Source: Adenanthera pavonina (Eukaryota; Streptophyta; Magnoliopsida; Fabales; Fabaceae). Taken from it: DNA of 64,000 bases. A program made the position numbers and the translations under genes. Numbering within the stretch: the stretch's first letter is position 1; each line of letters begins with the position of its first letter. The notes under the pieces are model-generated. The model was not told where the DNA came from. It searched no databases and saw only the letters and a program-made list of their open reading frames with translations. The stretch lies in the NCBI GenBank assembly GCA_026686845.1, contig JAIVEN010000010.1, positions 35,376,001-35,440,000 on the forward strand, read 5' to 3'. Of this stretch, positions 1 to 11,593 are shown in pieces.

Positions 1-13
1 CTTCAAGCTTCAA

Positions 14-973
14 TCATGCCACCAACTTCTTCTTGTGTTCTTTCAAGGCCATAAATGTAACTCTTGCATCTCGAGAGGATGTAAGAAATAGACAATATCG
101 GGAATGGAAATCAATATCATTGCTGATTGCTTCAATTTTCAGCAAATCCGTGATTGCTTCACCAAGGAATGTTGAAGGATCCCCTTGCTGATCTGACTCA
201 GACACATCAGTTATTCTACTTATTGCATCAACTAGCATCAGTGTGTTTGACTTTTTGTTGCCTCTCTTCCTCTTCCTCTTTCTATTGCCTCCACTAGTGC
301 TTACTTGAGAAGTATTTAAATAAACAGTTTGTTGCAACTCAGCAGTAAGTCCGGTACTAGCCCCCCCCAAGACTTCATCACTGTCTCCAGATCCTTCTTC
401 CATATCTTCAAATGATGGACAATACAACACATCATCATCTGTGTTGGTAGGTAGTCTTCCAGATGATGGTGCATATGCATGAGCTCCTATGGTAGACACA
501 TCCATGAACAAAGAATCTAATTCTCGAGAGAAGGGGAGTCCGTTCTCTTGAAATTTTTCATATAATGGATTTTTCTGCATTTAAGCAATTAATCAATATT
601 GGATAATACACATCATAAAAATAAAATAATTGCTTAGCATATTATTGCATACCTTGAGCTTTCTCTCCCACCAGTCATTAGTAGCGTTGTAAGTTTGCTT
701 ATCAGGATCTCATCCCAAGCCTGTCTCTTTACCAAAACATCTATTCCACACTTGCCATTCTTTTGTAAGATTGTCCCACTTGTTTTTCAATTGAGTCTTG
801 TCATATACCCTACCAGTTTTCTCATTGAATCCATTAGTTATAGCAATCCACCAATTTCTTGTAAAGGTGGTGTCACGCTTTTGTCTTTTCAACACTTGTT
901 CCAAGCATTGGTCAATGAAAATCTTAGTTGCATTTCTATTCCATGTAGCTTTAGACTTGTCGTTACTCATCAT
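14..973 (-). pseudogene. Myb/SANT-like DNA-binding protein (PIF/Harbinger-associated type), broken by an in-frame stop
   Basis: Two exons read on the minus strand: 973-653 and 574-14, joined by a GT-AG intron (donor 652-651, acceptor just before 574). The total is 882 nt, divisible by three, ending in TGA at 16-14. The N-terminal part has the Myb/SANT-like pattern (TWNRNATKIFIDQCLEQ, then NWWIAI and KTQLKNKWDNLTKEW), followed by TGLG. Family members continue there with W-D-P and a WW-containing stretch. Here the W codon is TGA (712-710), after which DPDKQTYNATNDWWERKLK continues in frame. The second exon has a basic KRKRKRGNKK stretch and the usual C-terminal helical tail. Such proteins accompany PIF/Harbinger transposons or are domesticated from them; no transposase ORF is visible here. 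The start was chosen at the MMSNDK methionine, which lies directly after a possible acceptor (AG at 976-975). Apart from the one stop the frame is intact, so it may be a recent pseudogene, an allele or a sequencing error. Confidence 0.75.
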
Positions 974-2223
974 GCTTCGTAGGAAAATCAGACAGAAAAT
1001 ATTCAACTAAGCAATACCTTCAGACATACATTTAAGTAAAAATGGAATATGAAGCGGCATTCTGTATAAAGCAACCATGAACTTGCTTTTGCAAGCATCT
1101 CACAAATTTAGAGGCACTTAATCCATGATATCCTAAGCGTCTGAGAAACAAAAATAGAAAACCCAAAAAATGTTTTATTTGTTTAATTTTCTACAAATAA
1201 TGGGATTTTTATATAAAAAAAAAATTTGAAGCATATAATAGTTCACATGGCTGTTCTGAATCGTCATATAATGCAAGCATAATTCAATATGATACATAAA
1301 GATGATGATCAAGAAAACAAATTAATCTCTTGCATTGTGCTAATTAGCACTGCCATATCAGAACCTTAAATTAGTCTTCGGAGCAGCTTGTCAAATGATG
1401 CATGAAACTACTATATATATATATGGTTTGGGGTTTTAAAAAAAATGCTGCCATTAGATATGGAAAAGAGAAACTCCAAGGACAAACTCACTAAAAGAAA
1501 ATTATTCGCAGAACAACATAGCTAGAGAAATGTTGAAAGAAGCAGTATTCATCTAGGTGTACGAAAATAATGGTCAATAAATTGCATGATTGTTTCAATA
1601 CTTACATATGTGTGTGTGTGGCAATGAGCAAACCACCATTCATAATATTTGCAATATCAAACGCATGCAACTGAACTCTCTATGATACTGATGTTCTTGT
1701 ATATATATGTGTGTGTGTGTGTGTATGTTCTTCTCTCGTGTTATATATGCAAAAGATGATTTTTTGAAGTCATTATTGCCCTATAGATTGATATATGTTT
1801 GGATTTGTTGCATTGTTTGCTTTCATATATATATATATATACATATAATTTCCTAAAACAAAAAATTATGCAGATTCTTCAATTTTCATATTATCCCATG
1901 AATGAGAGCATAACAAAGAAAAATTCAACAAAAAATTGCAAGTTGCTGGGTAGTAGCGGTAGCAACAATTTGTCCATCTTTCTCTATTCATTTCTTCAGC
2001 ACAATGTACATACTTTCTCCAACCCAGGCTAGCCAGTTCAGGAAAAAAAAAAAGATGACCAAATAGAGGATTAAGAGCAAACCAAACATACCTGAACAGA
2101 GGAGAAGACCGATGATGCGAGACGGCGAGACTTCTTCCGGTGTAGATCAAACAGACTGGTTCAAACCCAAGGAACTGCTGCAACTCGACCTGCTTCAGAT
2201 CTACTTCATGGATTCGTGTGGTT
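974..2223. other. AT-rich non-coding stretch, possibly the 5' intron of the Myb/SANT-like gene
   Basis: No supported coding sequence. On the minus strand a good donor context (TTCAG|GTATG, GT at 2091-2090) lies upstream of the acceptor-like AG at 976-975. This would fit a 5' UTR exon ending at 2092 followed by a 1.1 kb intron, but only RNA evidence could show it. The stretch also holds short TG and TA microsatellites. Confidence 0.3.
1699..1726. repeat. Compound (TA)n(GT)n microsatellite
   Basis: Alternating TA followed by an uninterrupted run of about eight GT dinucleotides. A shorter GT run lies near 1608-1620 and a TA run near 1827-1843. Confidence 0.9.
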
Positions 2224-2592
2224 CCGGTGACGAGAAGAACCGCTAAGCTGGTGCGGATCTCTGCAGTTTCAGGGACGAGAAGGAAGGCCAAGGTTGGTGC
2301 CAAGCTGTGCAGTTCCGGTGACACAAAGGAAGGCCGACGTTGGTTCAGATCTATGAGATTCCGGTGATGAGAAGGAACACGGTTGGGACTGCAAACCTGT
2401 GCGGCTCCAACGATGAGAACGAACACGATTGGGAGTGGAAACTTCTGCGGCTCCAGCGACGAGAACAAATGCGGTTGGGAGTGGAAACCTCTGCGGCTCC
2501 GGCAATGAGAACGAATGCTGTTGGGACTGTGAAGCTCTGTGGTTTCGGTGACCAGAACAAAGTCGAGGTTGGGAGTGACAACAGCTGGATCT
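2224..2592. repeat. Degenerate minisatellite, about 46 bp period, eight or so copies
   Basis: Successive units begin near CGGTGACGAGAAG, CAGGGACGAGAAG, CGGTGATGAGAAG, CAACGATGAGAACG, CAGCGACGAGAACA and CGGCAATGAGAACG, and the better ones end in TCTGCGGCTC. Counted units are 45-46 bp. The period is not a multiple of three, so the same words appear in all frames. This explains the pile of overlapping long ORFs on both strands here (for example 1866-3014 and 2269-2628 on minus, 2340-2654 on plus). They should not be taken as genes. Confidence 0.85.
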
Positions 2593-3690
2593 GCAGAAAG
2601 CTTCAAAGGAAAAACGTGAAGTTTGCAAAGAGAGGAGTTTATTACTGGAAATAAATATCCTCCAACGGTCAACAATAAATGCACATCTTCCGTTGGCAAT
2701 GGAGAAGCAGATGGAGAAGCAAGTTTCAAGCCGCTTCTGAGGTACCTTGGTTCAGGATAAGAATGAGTTGGCAACGGGTTTTTCATAAAACTGCTGTCAC
2801 ACCCGGAAATGCGACGCGGATGGCGCGAAGAAAAGAAAAATGGAGAAACCGGCCCGCCTGACGGAAGGTCGATTTCGGAGGAGTCGCCACCAAAATTTTG
2901 AGGGAAATTTTGGAAAACTGAAACAAAAACAAAAAAATGATAAGGATTGGTTTGCAAATCAGAGTTGGGTTCGGGAGTACGATTGTGAGTGGGGAAGGTG
3001 TTAGGCACCCACACAACACCCGTTCCTAGGAACGGTTACCTTAGGCTGATCATGCAATTTTTATGGCTTTTACAAATTATTTTAATTGCCCCTTTACCAT
3101 TCACATGTAAAAATAAATATATAAAAATAAGAAAAATGTAAAAATGTAAATAAAGAATAAAAATGAAAATATGAGAGGTTGGAAAAAACAAAATAAGAGA
3201 AAAATATTATTTATTTACAAAAGTGGACTTGAAAATAAATTGGTAAATATTCATTAAATAAAGAGAAAAACACCAAATAAATAAGAAGATATTTATTTAT
3301 TTACAAAGGCAGACTTGAACCAGAATTAGAGTCTGGGGCCTACGTACCCTGCGATAGGGATCAAAGTCGACGTAGTTCAGACTAGAAATACGTGTCACTG
3401 GGTTGGAATTTTTTATTTATTCCTTGAAAAGAGAGGTTTATAGAAAATAATTTATCTTTCCACAAAGAAAACAATTTTTAGAATTTGTTAGTGTGTTTTA
3501 ATTTGTAAAAGACAGATTAATTCCTATTATTTACTCTTTTCATTTAAGAATATATTTTTTTGTTTAATCAATTTTTTTGCTTAAAAAATATGATTAAAAT
3601 TATGTGTGATTTGAACATTTTATTTTGGTTTGAAAAAGAAATATTTGAAAACAATTTTATTTTCATAAAATAAAATCAATTGGCTCATGC

Positions 3691-4107
3691 GGTGACTTTA
3701 TCACTCACAAGTTACTGATCAGTACCTAAATACCCACGGTGTTTCCACTCGGAGCACAACAACATAAAAAGGACTTATGGGATAAAATTGGGACAAATAA
3801 ATAATTTAATTTCTCATTTTACATGAGTCATTTTTACTTCCTTATTTTATAAAAAAATAAAATAGAAATAAATACCACCATGACACAAAAAGGTATTAAA
3901 GGGAATTTAAAATATGCCCATTGTACATATACATTTTCTCTTACGAAATAGCATGTATAAACAACTTTACTTCCATAAAATAAGATCTTTTTTTTTTTTT
4001 ACCTCCATAAATCAACTTTAAAACAAAACAAACCATTAATTGTGGTGACTTTATCACTCACAATTTGCGGATTGATACTCAGATGCTCACGGTGTTGCCA
4101 CTCGGAA
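3691..4107 (+). repeat. Duplicated 64-bp motif inside the LTR
   Basis: Two related segments, 3691-3755 and 4044-4107, both read GGTGACTTTATCACTCACAA, then a variable part, then CACGGTGTTTCCACTCGGA (with TG for TT in the second). They lie 353 bp apart in direct orientation, a sign of old internal tandem duplication of the LTR. Confidence 0.8.
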
Positions 4108-5699
4108 CAAAAAAGCTACAAGAAAAATTTGGAGGAAAATAGAGGGTGCTTATTTGGACTATTTTTGTTATTTGCTTTTAATTTTAAAAGGAAAATAAAA
4201 TAAAATAAAATAAAGTCATTGGAACCCAAAATTATTCGAGCATCAAGTCTAATACCATGGTAACTTCTTACTCATGGTATACTTGACTGACAACCTTAAC
4301 TATTTGTTTACGGAGACTTAATCCCTCGCAACAAATTTTAAAAGTGAAAAGGGAAGAAACAAATAAAAACACTTCCAAATACAATTTATGTGCACCTATG
4401 AAGCATACGAGTGCTCAAACCTACCCAGACTTAACATAATCATATCATGAGTCAAATCGTATAAATTAAAAGAAATGAAATCTTCCCTTGTCTTTGTTCG
4501 GTGCTAGTTCCATTAGGATTTGTAGCTCGCCCTCTTTAATGCCATTTCCATCGTTCCTTCTTCAATCACTACGATTTCGACTTCTCCCCAAGCTTGGTTC
4601 ATGCTCCCAAGGTGCTCAAAAAGAATAAGAATGAGAATGAATTAGTATTCACCTTTAAATCAACCCAAAACATCAAGAATGATTTTTTTTATAGAAGATA
4701 AAAATCATTGATGCTCAAGAAGCCTAAATCATTGTTTCCTACGCAGATATTGCCACGGGTTGTACTTTCAAGCCAAAGAGTATTAGCAAGCTTGTGATGC
4801 ATTTACAATAAAAGAAAAAGCGACCCTTACAAAAGAGCTTATGAGATAGTCTAAACTTTTGCCCCAAGATCCATTAGAATCCCCAACTGAAGATTCTATA
4901 AACTGTTAGGGAGGCACTCAAATAGGACTACACGGGGACCTATGTCAAACCCAATTTCTAACAGCCTCACACAATTTCAATCAAACCACCATAGTTCCAG
5001 ACCACACAAACAAAACAAACAAACAAAAGATTCAAAGGTCCCCGGAAACAAATCAATTAATCCAAAAAGGGCAAAAGTAGCCCTTATACTTCTGTGAGAG
5101 GAGACAAATTCATTAAACGTTAGGGATGGGGAAGTTGGACACAAACATTCACATGAATAGAAGCATGGCCTGAACACAAATAATGCCTTAAATCCATTCA
5201 CTAGTTTTTCAAAAACAAGAAACGCTATACTTGAAAACAAGCCTCCATTATTAGAGCGACCAAATTTTGGATATGGCACCCAAATCCCAACTAAATCGGC
5301 TGCAAAACACCGCTTTTGATGGTGGGAAACTTAGAGACCCCTCACAGTACGTATAAAATGGTAAACCCATATATCAAAGATCACGCAAATTACTTCAAGT
5401 GCTGACAAAAGCAAAAGGCAACACCATTTTCACAAAAATTATACCAGACGAAAAAAGATAAGATGGTCCCGATGGGAGACACAAACCTGGTTCTAGCACA
5501 CATAATGAGCCAACAATACAATCATACAGGCTACAGGCTAATAATAAGTTCCAGCCCACGGGCAGTAAAAACCGAGTGCACAAATTTCTTTGGACAACCA
5601 GCAATTTGATTCTCAGATTCAATCTAATCCATTAGATGAAAGCAAGAAATTCGAAACTATGGTTACCTCATTGAAGCCTCTCGATCACCAACGCCAACT

Positions 5700-6650
5700 G
5701 CTACACTGTTCTTTCTGATCCCTTTCCTCTCTCGCTTCCTGCCCTCAGACTCTGAAGCTCCGGCCTCCAGAGTTTCTCCCGTGCCTTCTCGGTTTCCGCG
5801 GCCTCCCTCTGTTTTTGTTTTTTTGTTTTACTCTCGGCCTCCCTCTGTTCGTCTCTTCTTCTCAGCTCTCTCGGTTTCTATTTCAGACTCCCTTTGATTT
5901 TTCTTTTCTCGCAGCCAGCTCTCCTCTGTTTCTCGTGCTCGGCGGAGTTCCCGGATCCCTTTTTTCTCCAAACTCAAGCTCCCTCTCCTCGGATCTCATG
6001 CTCTCGGCTCCCTCTGTTTCTATCTGCTCTACCTCGGTCTCTCATCGTCTCAGACTCCCTCGGTCTCTCTCCCTTCTGTTTCTTTTCTCTTCACCTCCAT
6101 TTTCTCAGCCGCTCCCTTCTGTTTCTTTTTCTGTCTCGCACCCTCCACTTCCAGATCTCACTCGTGGCTCTCTGTTTCTCATATCCACGGTCGTCCTCTC
6201 CCTCTCTCCGCCTTCCCATCTTCACCTGCGTCTTCTTCCCCGCAGCCTCCCTCTGTTTATTTTTCCTCTCTTTCGCGTCTTCGCCGAGTCTTCCATTAGA
6301 GCTCCCTTCCCCTCGGATTCTCTTCGGCCTTCCCCACGATCCCTTTTTTTTTTTTTCTCCTCATCACTTCCTCTGCCTCTCTCCGTCTCGAGTGCCCACT
6401 CTCAGCTCTCTCCCCCCTTCTCACGCTCGCGGCCTCCCCTTTTCCTTTCTCTCGCGGCCTCTGTTCCTCACCTTCCTTCCTCCTCGTGGCCCAGCTTTTT
6501 CAGTTCACACGTCTCTCTCTGGTTCTTTCGGTCGTGCGTCCTCTTCTCTTCCTTTTCAGCTCTCTTTTCAGTCTGCTCCCCTGTGCTTTTCTTTCGGCCA
6601 GCTTTTTCTTTTTCTCCCGTGTACTCCCTCCCCTCTGGTCTCGAGGGCTG
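5700..6650. repeat. One-kilobase pyrimidine-rich tract in the LTR
   Basis: The plus strand is overwhelmingly C and T, with recurring words such as CTCCCTCTGTTT, CTCGGCCTCC and TCTCTCCC. Open frames of 278 and 262 residues (5815-6651 and 5894-6682) are by-products: their translations are almost only Ser, Leu, Pro and Phe with no domain. Given its place near the 3' end of a proposed LTR it is probably part of the element. Confidence 0.8.
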
Positions 6651-6752
6651 AAGCCCTTAACCCCACGAGCCCTTGCATATAGGCTCGTGGCATGTTTGGG
6701 CTGAAGCACTTCAGCCCAAATATGTTTTTGGGTTGAAGTGCTTTAACTCAAA
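6644..6752. repeat. Cluster of four short palindromes near the LTR 3' end
   Basis: In order: AGGGCT/AGCCCT with a 2-nt loop (6644-6657); CCACGAGCC/GGCTCGTGG with a 10-nt loop (6663-6690); TTTGGGCTGAAG/CTTCAGCCCAAA with a CA loop, a perfect 12-bp stem (6695-6720); and a decayed copy of that last one (6727-6752). They follow directly on the pyrimidine tract. Confidence 0.9.
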
Positions 6753-9700
6753 TGTATTTTTTTTTTTGAGCTTTTCTCCTTTTTTTGTTGTTGTTTTGCT
6801 TCCTTTTTTTTCTTTTATTTTTTCTTTCTTTCTTTTCTATTTTTTTTTTACATTTTCTATTATTTTATTTATTATTATATTTTTACTATTATTATTTTTT
6901 ATTATTATCATTATATTTACATATTTTTATATATTTTTAAAATTACCCAGATAAAATACGATGTTCACAACTGCCAAACATCAATTTTGGGCCATTAAAC
7001 TCAGTTTCAGGCCCAAACTCCATTCCTAACTGGCTCCCAAACAGGCCCTTGATCGTCTTTGCTAAGTTTCAACTTGAAAAAATTGTCAAGTTGGAATGGA
7101 AAGTACTTGAATCTGGTTAGTTGTATTGTGCCCTTGAAATCTGTGCTATTTGCTCTACCAGCCTATTCCATGTAGTCGATGCTCTAGCCCACATCCTTGA
7201 TGAGGTGGAAAAATAATAAGCAGAATTTTTTTTTAATAATAACCATCTGATATCTGATCACCACTTTGAATTTTGATTAATCCGAATCAAATTATGATTA
7301 GGCCTTATTTGAAAAAAAGATTTTTTTAAAGGTGTTTTCCACACACATACAATTGTGTATAAATAACCCTCACCTCTTCCACTAGAACTAAACCCATTGG
7401 TAACACTTCCTAGTTTCTTGTGGTACTTATCTGCATCACTTGAGAGACGTTCTCAAATGTGCTTATCACTTTGCTAAGAATGCCCACACTGCTTATTTTT
7501 GAAGAAGTGCCACCTGACTGCTCGAGTTATATATGTCCATATGGACAGGAGATTGGTGATGTAATTTCTTCATTTTTTTTGTCTCCTTTTGTTTAGTGTC
7601 CTCAAGCTGTTGCTTGCCTTTTAATTCCCAAAAAGAAAACCTATAGAACTTCGGAAGCATCTCAGAGTGAAAACAGTGTAAGACAGAAATAATTCTTTTT
7701 TACCTGACAGAAATAATTAGATTCAAATGGTCACAGTTTTTATCACCAACTCGCAGTAGATTGGAGCATCACATATTCCAAACCCATATCAAGAAAAATG
7801 GAGAATGACCCAGGGTTTTGGTCTGAAGAATTTATCATGTTTCGCAACAGAGTAGCCTTGCACTAAGTTTCTAAATTTGTCCACACTTCACAATATATGA
7901 CAATCACCATTCACCATCTAAGTTGCAAAGTTAACTAAAATTATTCTAAAGGGTGGAAATTTAAGCCCAATTAATTTAGTTGGCACACTTAACCCACCAA
8001 AACAGATGGATTGAATTGATAAAATTTTAACACCAAAAAACATATTGTTCTGCCCTGCTCATTTTGGGGCAAACGTGTGGAAGTATTAGATAATACAAGA
8101 GGTCCACATTGAATAGTTAAAGCAAAAATAAGAGTATAAAAACTTGACTAATTTCTAACTAAATAGCTTAAACTATTTTGATATAAAGGATGCTTCAAGT
8201 ATATAGCCCTAATTCTAGAAGTTTAATATGTATATGGTATCAGAATTTGATTGTCGACGATTCCAGAGTAGCCCTAATCCTAGAAGTTTAATAGGGGCAC
8301 GTCAAGTTGGCTCACTTTTCTATCTCTAATTTGATTTGATTATTATAAATGCTCATACTTTACGTTTGAATGTTTGATGAAATGATTCTTAAATTTAAAC
8401 TTTGAAGAATATTTTATGTTTATTGTTTAAGGATTTTAATAAATATATATATATATATATATTATAAGAATTTAAATCACCCATCAATTTATTCACTGTG
8501 ATGAGCCAACTTAGTTAACATAAGTGGTAGGTGATCATATTTCTTAACCAAGTGGTTGAAGTTTTATTACCAACCTTTATGTGTAAAACAAATTTAATAA
8601 AAAAAATTTACTCTTTACCCTCTATACCATGAGAAAAATTAATCCTTATTAGTGCAGAAGATACTTTTAGTCACATAAAAAAATAAAAAAAAAATGCAAT
8701 ACTCATATCCTCTTGCATAGAACGTGTCTAGTGAAAAAAATTACTCCTATCCTCTTTGCTTCACTGTGAAAATCTTTATATATTAAATTTTATGAATATT
8801 AATGACAATGGTCTGACCAAATTATTCAATTTTAAGAAAATTAGAAAAATACCATATTATGATGACTTGTTGCGTTGAAATATATTTATTAACTTCAAAA
8901 TGATTTATGGTTAGTTTTGAAATGTGGTTGAATTAAAAATTTTCCCCTAACAGTATAAAGAAGGTGTTTGAATTAATTAATAAGCTGTATGACTTAATTT
9001 GCACCACAAATGATGTTATTGTTAGTAATTAGTATTAAATAAATCTCTTTTTCTTTTTGCCACGCTAAAGTTGGTTTATTTAAACATACATGAGAATGTC
9101 CAGAATTTTTATTACTGATGTGATTATTTTGTTAATAGATAATTTATAAGTACTTCTGTAAGTATCATTTTATAAGCTTTAGATCCAATTAACCCAGCTT
9201 ATGTGACAATTTTTGGAGGAAAAAAAAAACTTTTAAAGAAAAAACGGCAGTTAGTTCTATTATATGTCAATTATTTTTAAAAACGGCAGCTTTAGATCCA
9301 GTCAAGCAATCCTAATTTCCCTCAACCTAAGAGGATTGGTCATTATCTTGGATTGTGTCACATTTCTTGACCAAACGGCAGTAATAATAATTCATACTTT
9401 TAAAGAAAAATTATTTGCCATATTAAACGTAAAAGACAACATTAAATATCTTTTCTATTAGTCCATTTTTAAGGGCATAAAAAACGTAACACTTGGTGGT
9501 AAAAAGTGGATTGTCATTCCCCTTTCTATTTTTTCTTTATAAACACAAATACCAGTGACTTGAGTTGCTTAGACAAACATTAGGTGTGGTGAAAATAGGC
9601 TAGGGCTAACCTATATAAGACCTCATCTAATATGACCTATTTGTTTATATAGGTCATGCTCAAACCTATATACAATCCTATTTATTTAAATAAGTTTGGT

Positions 9701-10732
9701 TTATTTGAGTAAATTTTGTCTTAAAGTTATGCCTATTTAAATTAATATTTAATATATATTAATATATGAGAAGTCTTATATTGACTCTTTTATAAAGGAA
9801 GAGAGATGAGTACAGTCTATAAAAGTAAGGAAGCTAACACATTTTTTATTATGGCCTACTAAAATACATGAGTTATAAAATAAATATATTTAGATTATGT
9901 ATTTGGTGGTTAAAAATTTAAAGTTTGGATTTTTTTTAATTAAAATTGATTTTTTTTTTGCTTTGTCTTTTAATAGGTTTTTAAATGGGTTTCATGTCAT
10001 GTCAAACTTTTAGAAGGCTTGGATGTGAGTCTAAAAAGTCAAGATTAGGCTTTAGGATTATAATATGAACCTAGTCTATTTAGTTAAAACCCAACCTAAG
10101 CTAACATATTGCCACCCATAATTTTAAGGCTGAAAAACACTTATGGAAATACTTATAAATTACTCACTAATAAGATACTCTCATTAATAGTGAGATTCAA
10201 ACATATACTTTTGTGAAGTATAAATCATATCGTTACCAATAGACCAATTTTCATTGGTCATTATCTTTTTTTTTTTTCGTACCAAGGATATCTGTAACTA
10301 ATAATTAAAAACTAATTCTTTTGAAATATGAAAATCACTAAAATAAATTTTACCTCTTACAATAAAATTTTTTCATATATACATTTAGAAATTGAATCCA
10401 AAATAGCATATTTAAAGAATTGATCACTTGTTAGTTCGTTGGTCATTATCATCTGTATTGGTTGTTTGTATTTTGTGCCGTCTAATTATTAGCAATTCAT
10501 TCATCATCACGAGCGACTAACTATGCATCAAAGATTTGTTATTAACGGCAATGGCATATTCGGAACATGATAAAAACAAGTCTTTTGCACTCACCATAGT
10601 TGTTTCATGGGGGCATATGCTCCTCAAAATTCGCCAATTGTCCCAACCACAAATGAAATGACGGAAAAGTAAACAATTAGTCAGTAACATCCATCTAACA
10701 TGCTTCCTTGCTTGCTTGCACCAACTAGGACA

Positions 10733-10759
10733 CCCCCCCCCCCCCCCCCCCCCCGGGGG
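10733..10759. repeat. Poly-C run of 22 followed by five G
   Basis: Twenty-two uninterrupted C then GGGGG in an otherwise AT-rich spacer. It could fold back or form an i-motif/G-quadruplex, or be an assembly artefact. Two similar tracts occur at 22046 and 55603. Confidence 0.9.
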
Positions 10760-11306
10760 CTGGCCTCTCTTGCCTCAATTATTGAAGTTATCGAACTAAT
10801 CCCACCACTGGCGAGAAAATCGCGAATCAGAATCACATGAAGCACATTTTTACAAATTCATGACCAGAGGCTGATTTAAAGTTAATTAAATTCTTGACAG
10901 TATTTCCTATTTTATTATCCTAAAAATAGTTTTAAGAAATTATTTTTTAAAATAAATTTATTTTTCAGAATAAGTTATGGAAATAAGAAAATAAAAAAAT
11001 CTGTTTGAATAATTATTACCAAAATCATAACTAATAAATGTTAAATAAATTATTCAAAATTTATAACTTTGTTATTAATGAGGAGGTTATTTTTCACTTT
11101 TTTTGTGTTTTTTAGAATAAAAACTGCACAACACCTTAAAAATATTTTAAATTTTCTGTTCTTTTATTTTTCTATTTTTCAGAACAATTTATAAAAAATA
11201 TGTTTATCAAGTAAGTTTTTTTTTTGTTTTCAAAAATAGAAAAACTATTTTGAAAATATGAATCAAACGGGACCTAAACTTTCTTTCAAAATTTTTTTTA
11301 TTTTTC

Positions 11307-11593
11307 AAGGGTATTTTGATAATTTTAATCAAATTAATTTTAGTAACCTTTTTTTATAAAACAATTCATTGTCTAGGAGCATTTTGATATTTTTATCGCA
11401 TTATTGTAAACTTTTTAAAAAAAATCATTGTCTAAAGGCATTTTGATAATTTTCCATCAAATTAATTGTAGTAAACTTTTTTAAAAGAATTTCATTCTCC
11501 ACGGGTATTTTGGTTAATTTCCATCAAATTAATTGTAGTAAACTCTTTTTTTAAAAAAAAAAATTAATGTACCAGGAGTATTTTACTATTTTG
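11307..11593. repeat. Degenerate tandem repeat, about 60-73 bp period, four to five copies
   Basis: Units begin with variants of GGGTATTTTGATAATTTT, contain CATCAAATTAATTGTAGTAA and end in a T/A run plus TTCATTGTCT or similar. The unit length varies because of the homopolymers. Confidence 0.75.

Larger units (their letters stand above)
2795..6969 (+). mobile_element. Solo LTR of a large Ty3/Gypsy-type (Tat/Ogre-like) retrotransposon
   Basis: Starts TGTCACACCC at 2795 and ends TTCACA at 6969, giving TG...CA termini. It is flanked by the same 5 bp, ACTGC, at 2790-2794 and 6970-6974, as expected for a target-site duplication. Inside are phrases I recognise from LTRs and leaders of plant Gypsy elements: GGAGTCGCCACC (2880-2891), GGGGAAGGTGTTAGGCACCC (about 2991-3011) and a GGGGCCTACGTACCCTGCGA-like word near 3336. 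No gag, protease, reverse transcriptase or integrase is readable in any frame, and there is no second LTR. A single LTR left by recombination fits best. The 4.2 kb length is large but within what Tat/Ogre elements show. The family assignment is from memory and less certain than the boundaries. Confidence 0.6.

Noticed and set aside
1866..3014. Minus-strand ORF of 382 residues
   Set aside because: It runs across the minisatellite and into the LTR start; the composition is repeat-driven and no domain is seen.
4977..5622. Minus-strand ORFs of 100 and 75 residues within the LTR
   Set aside because: They do not resemble gag or any other retroelement protein, and lie in proposed LTR sequence.
5815..6682. 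Plus-strand ORFs of 278 and 262 residues
   Set aside because: They are products of the C/T-rich strand, consisting mostly of Ser, Leu, Pro and Phe, with no signal or domain pattern.
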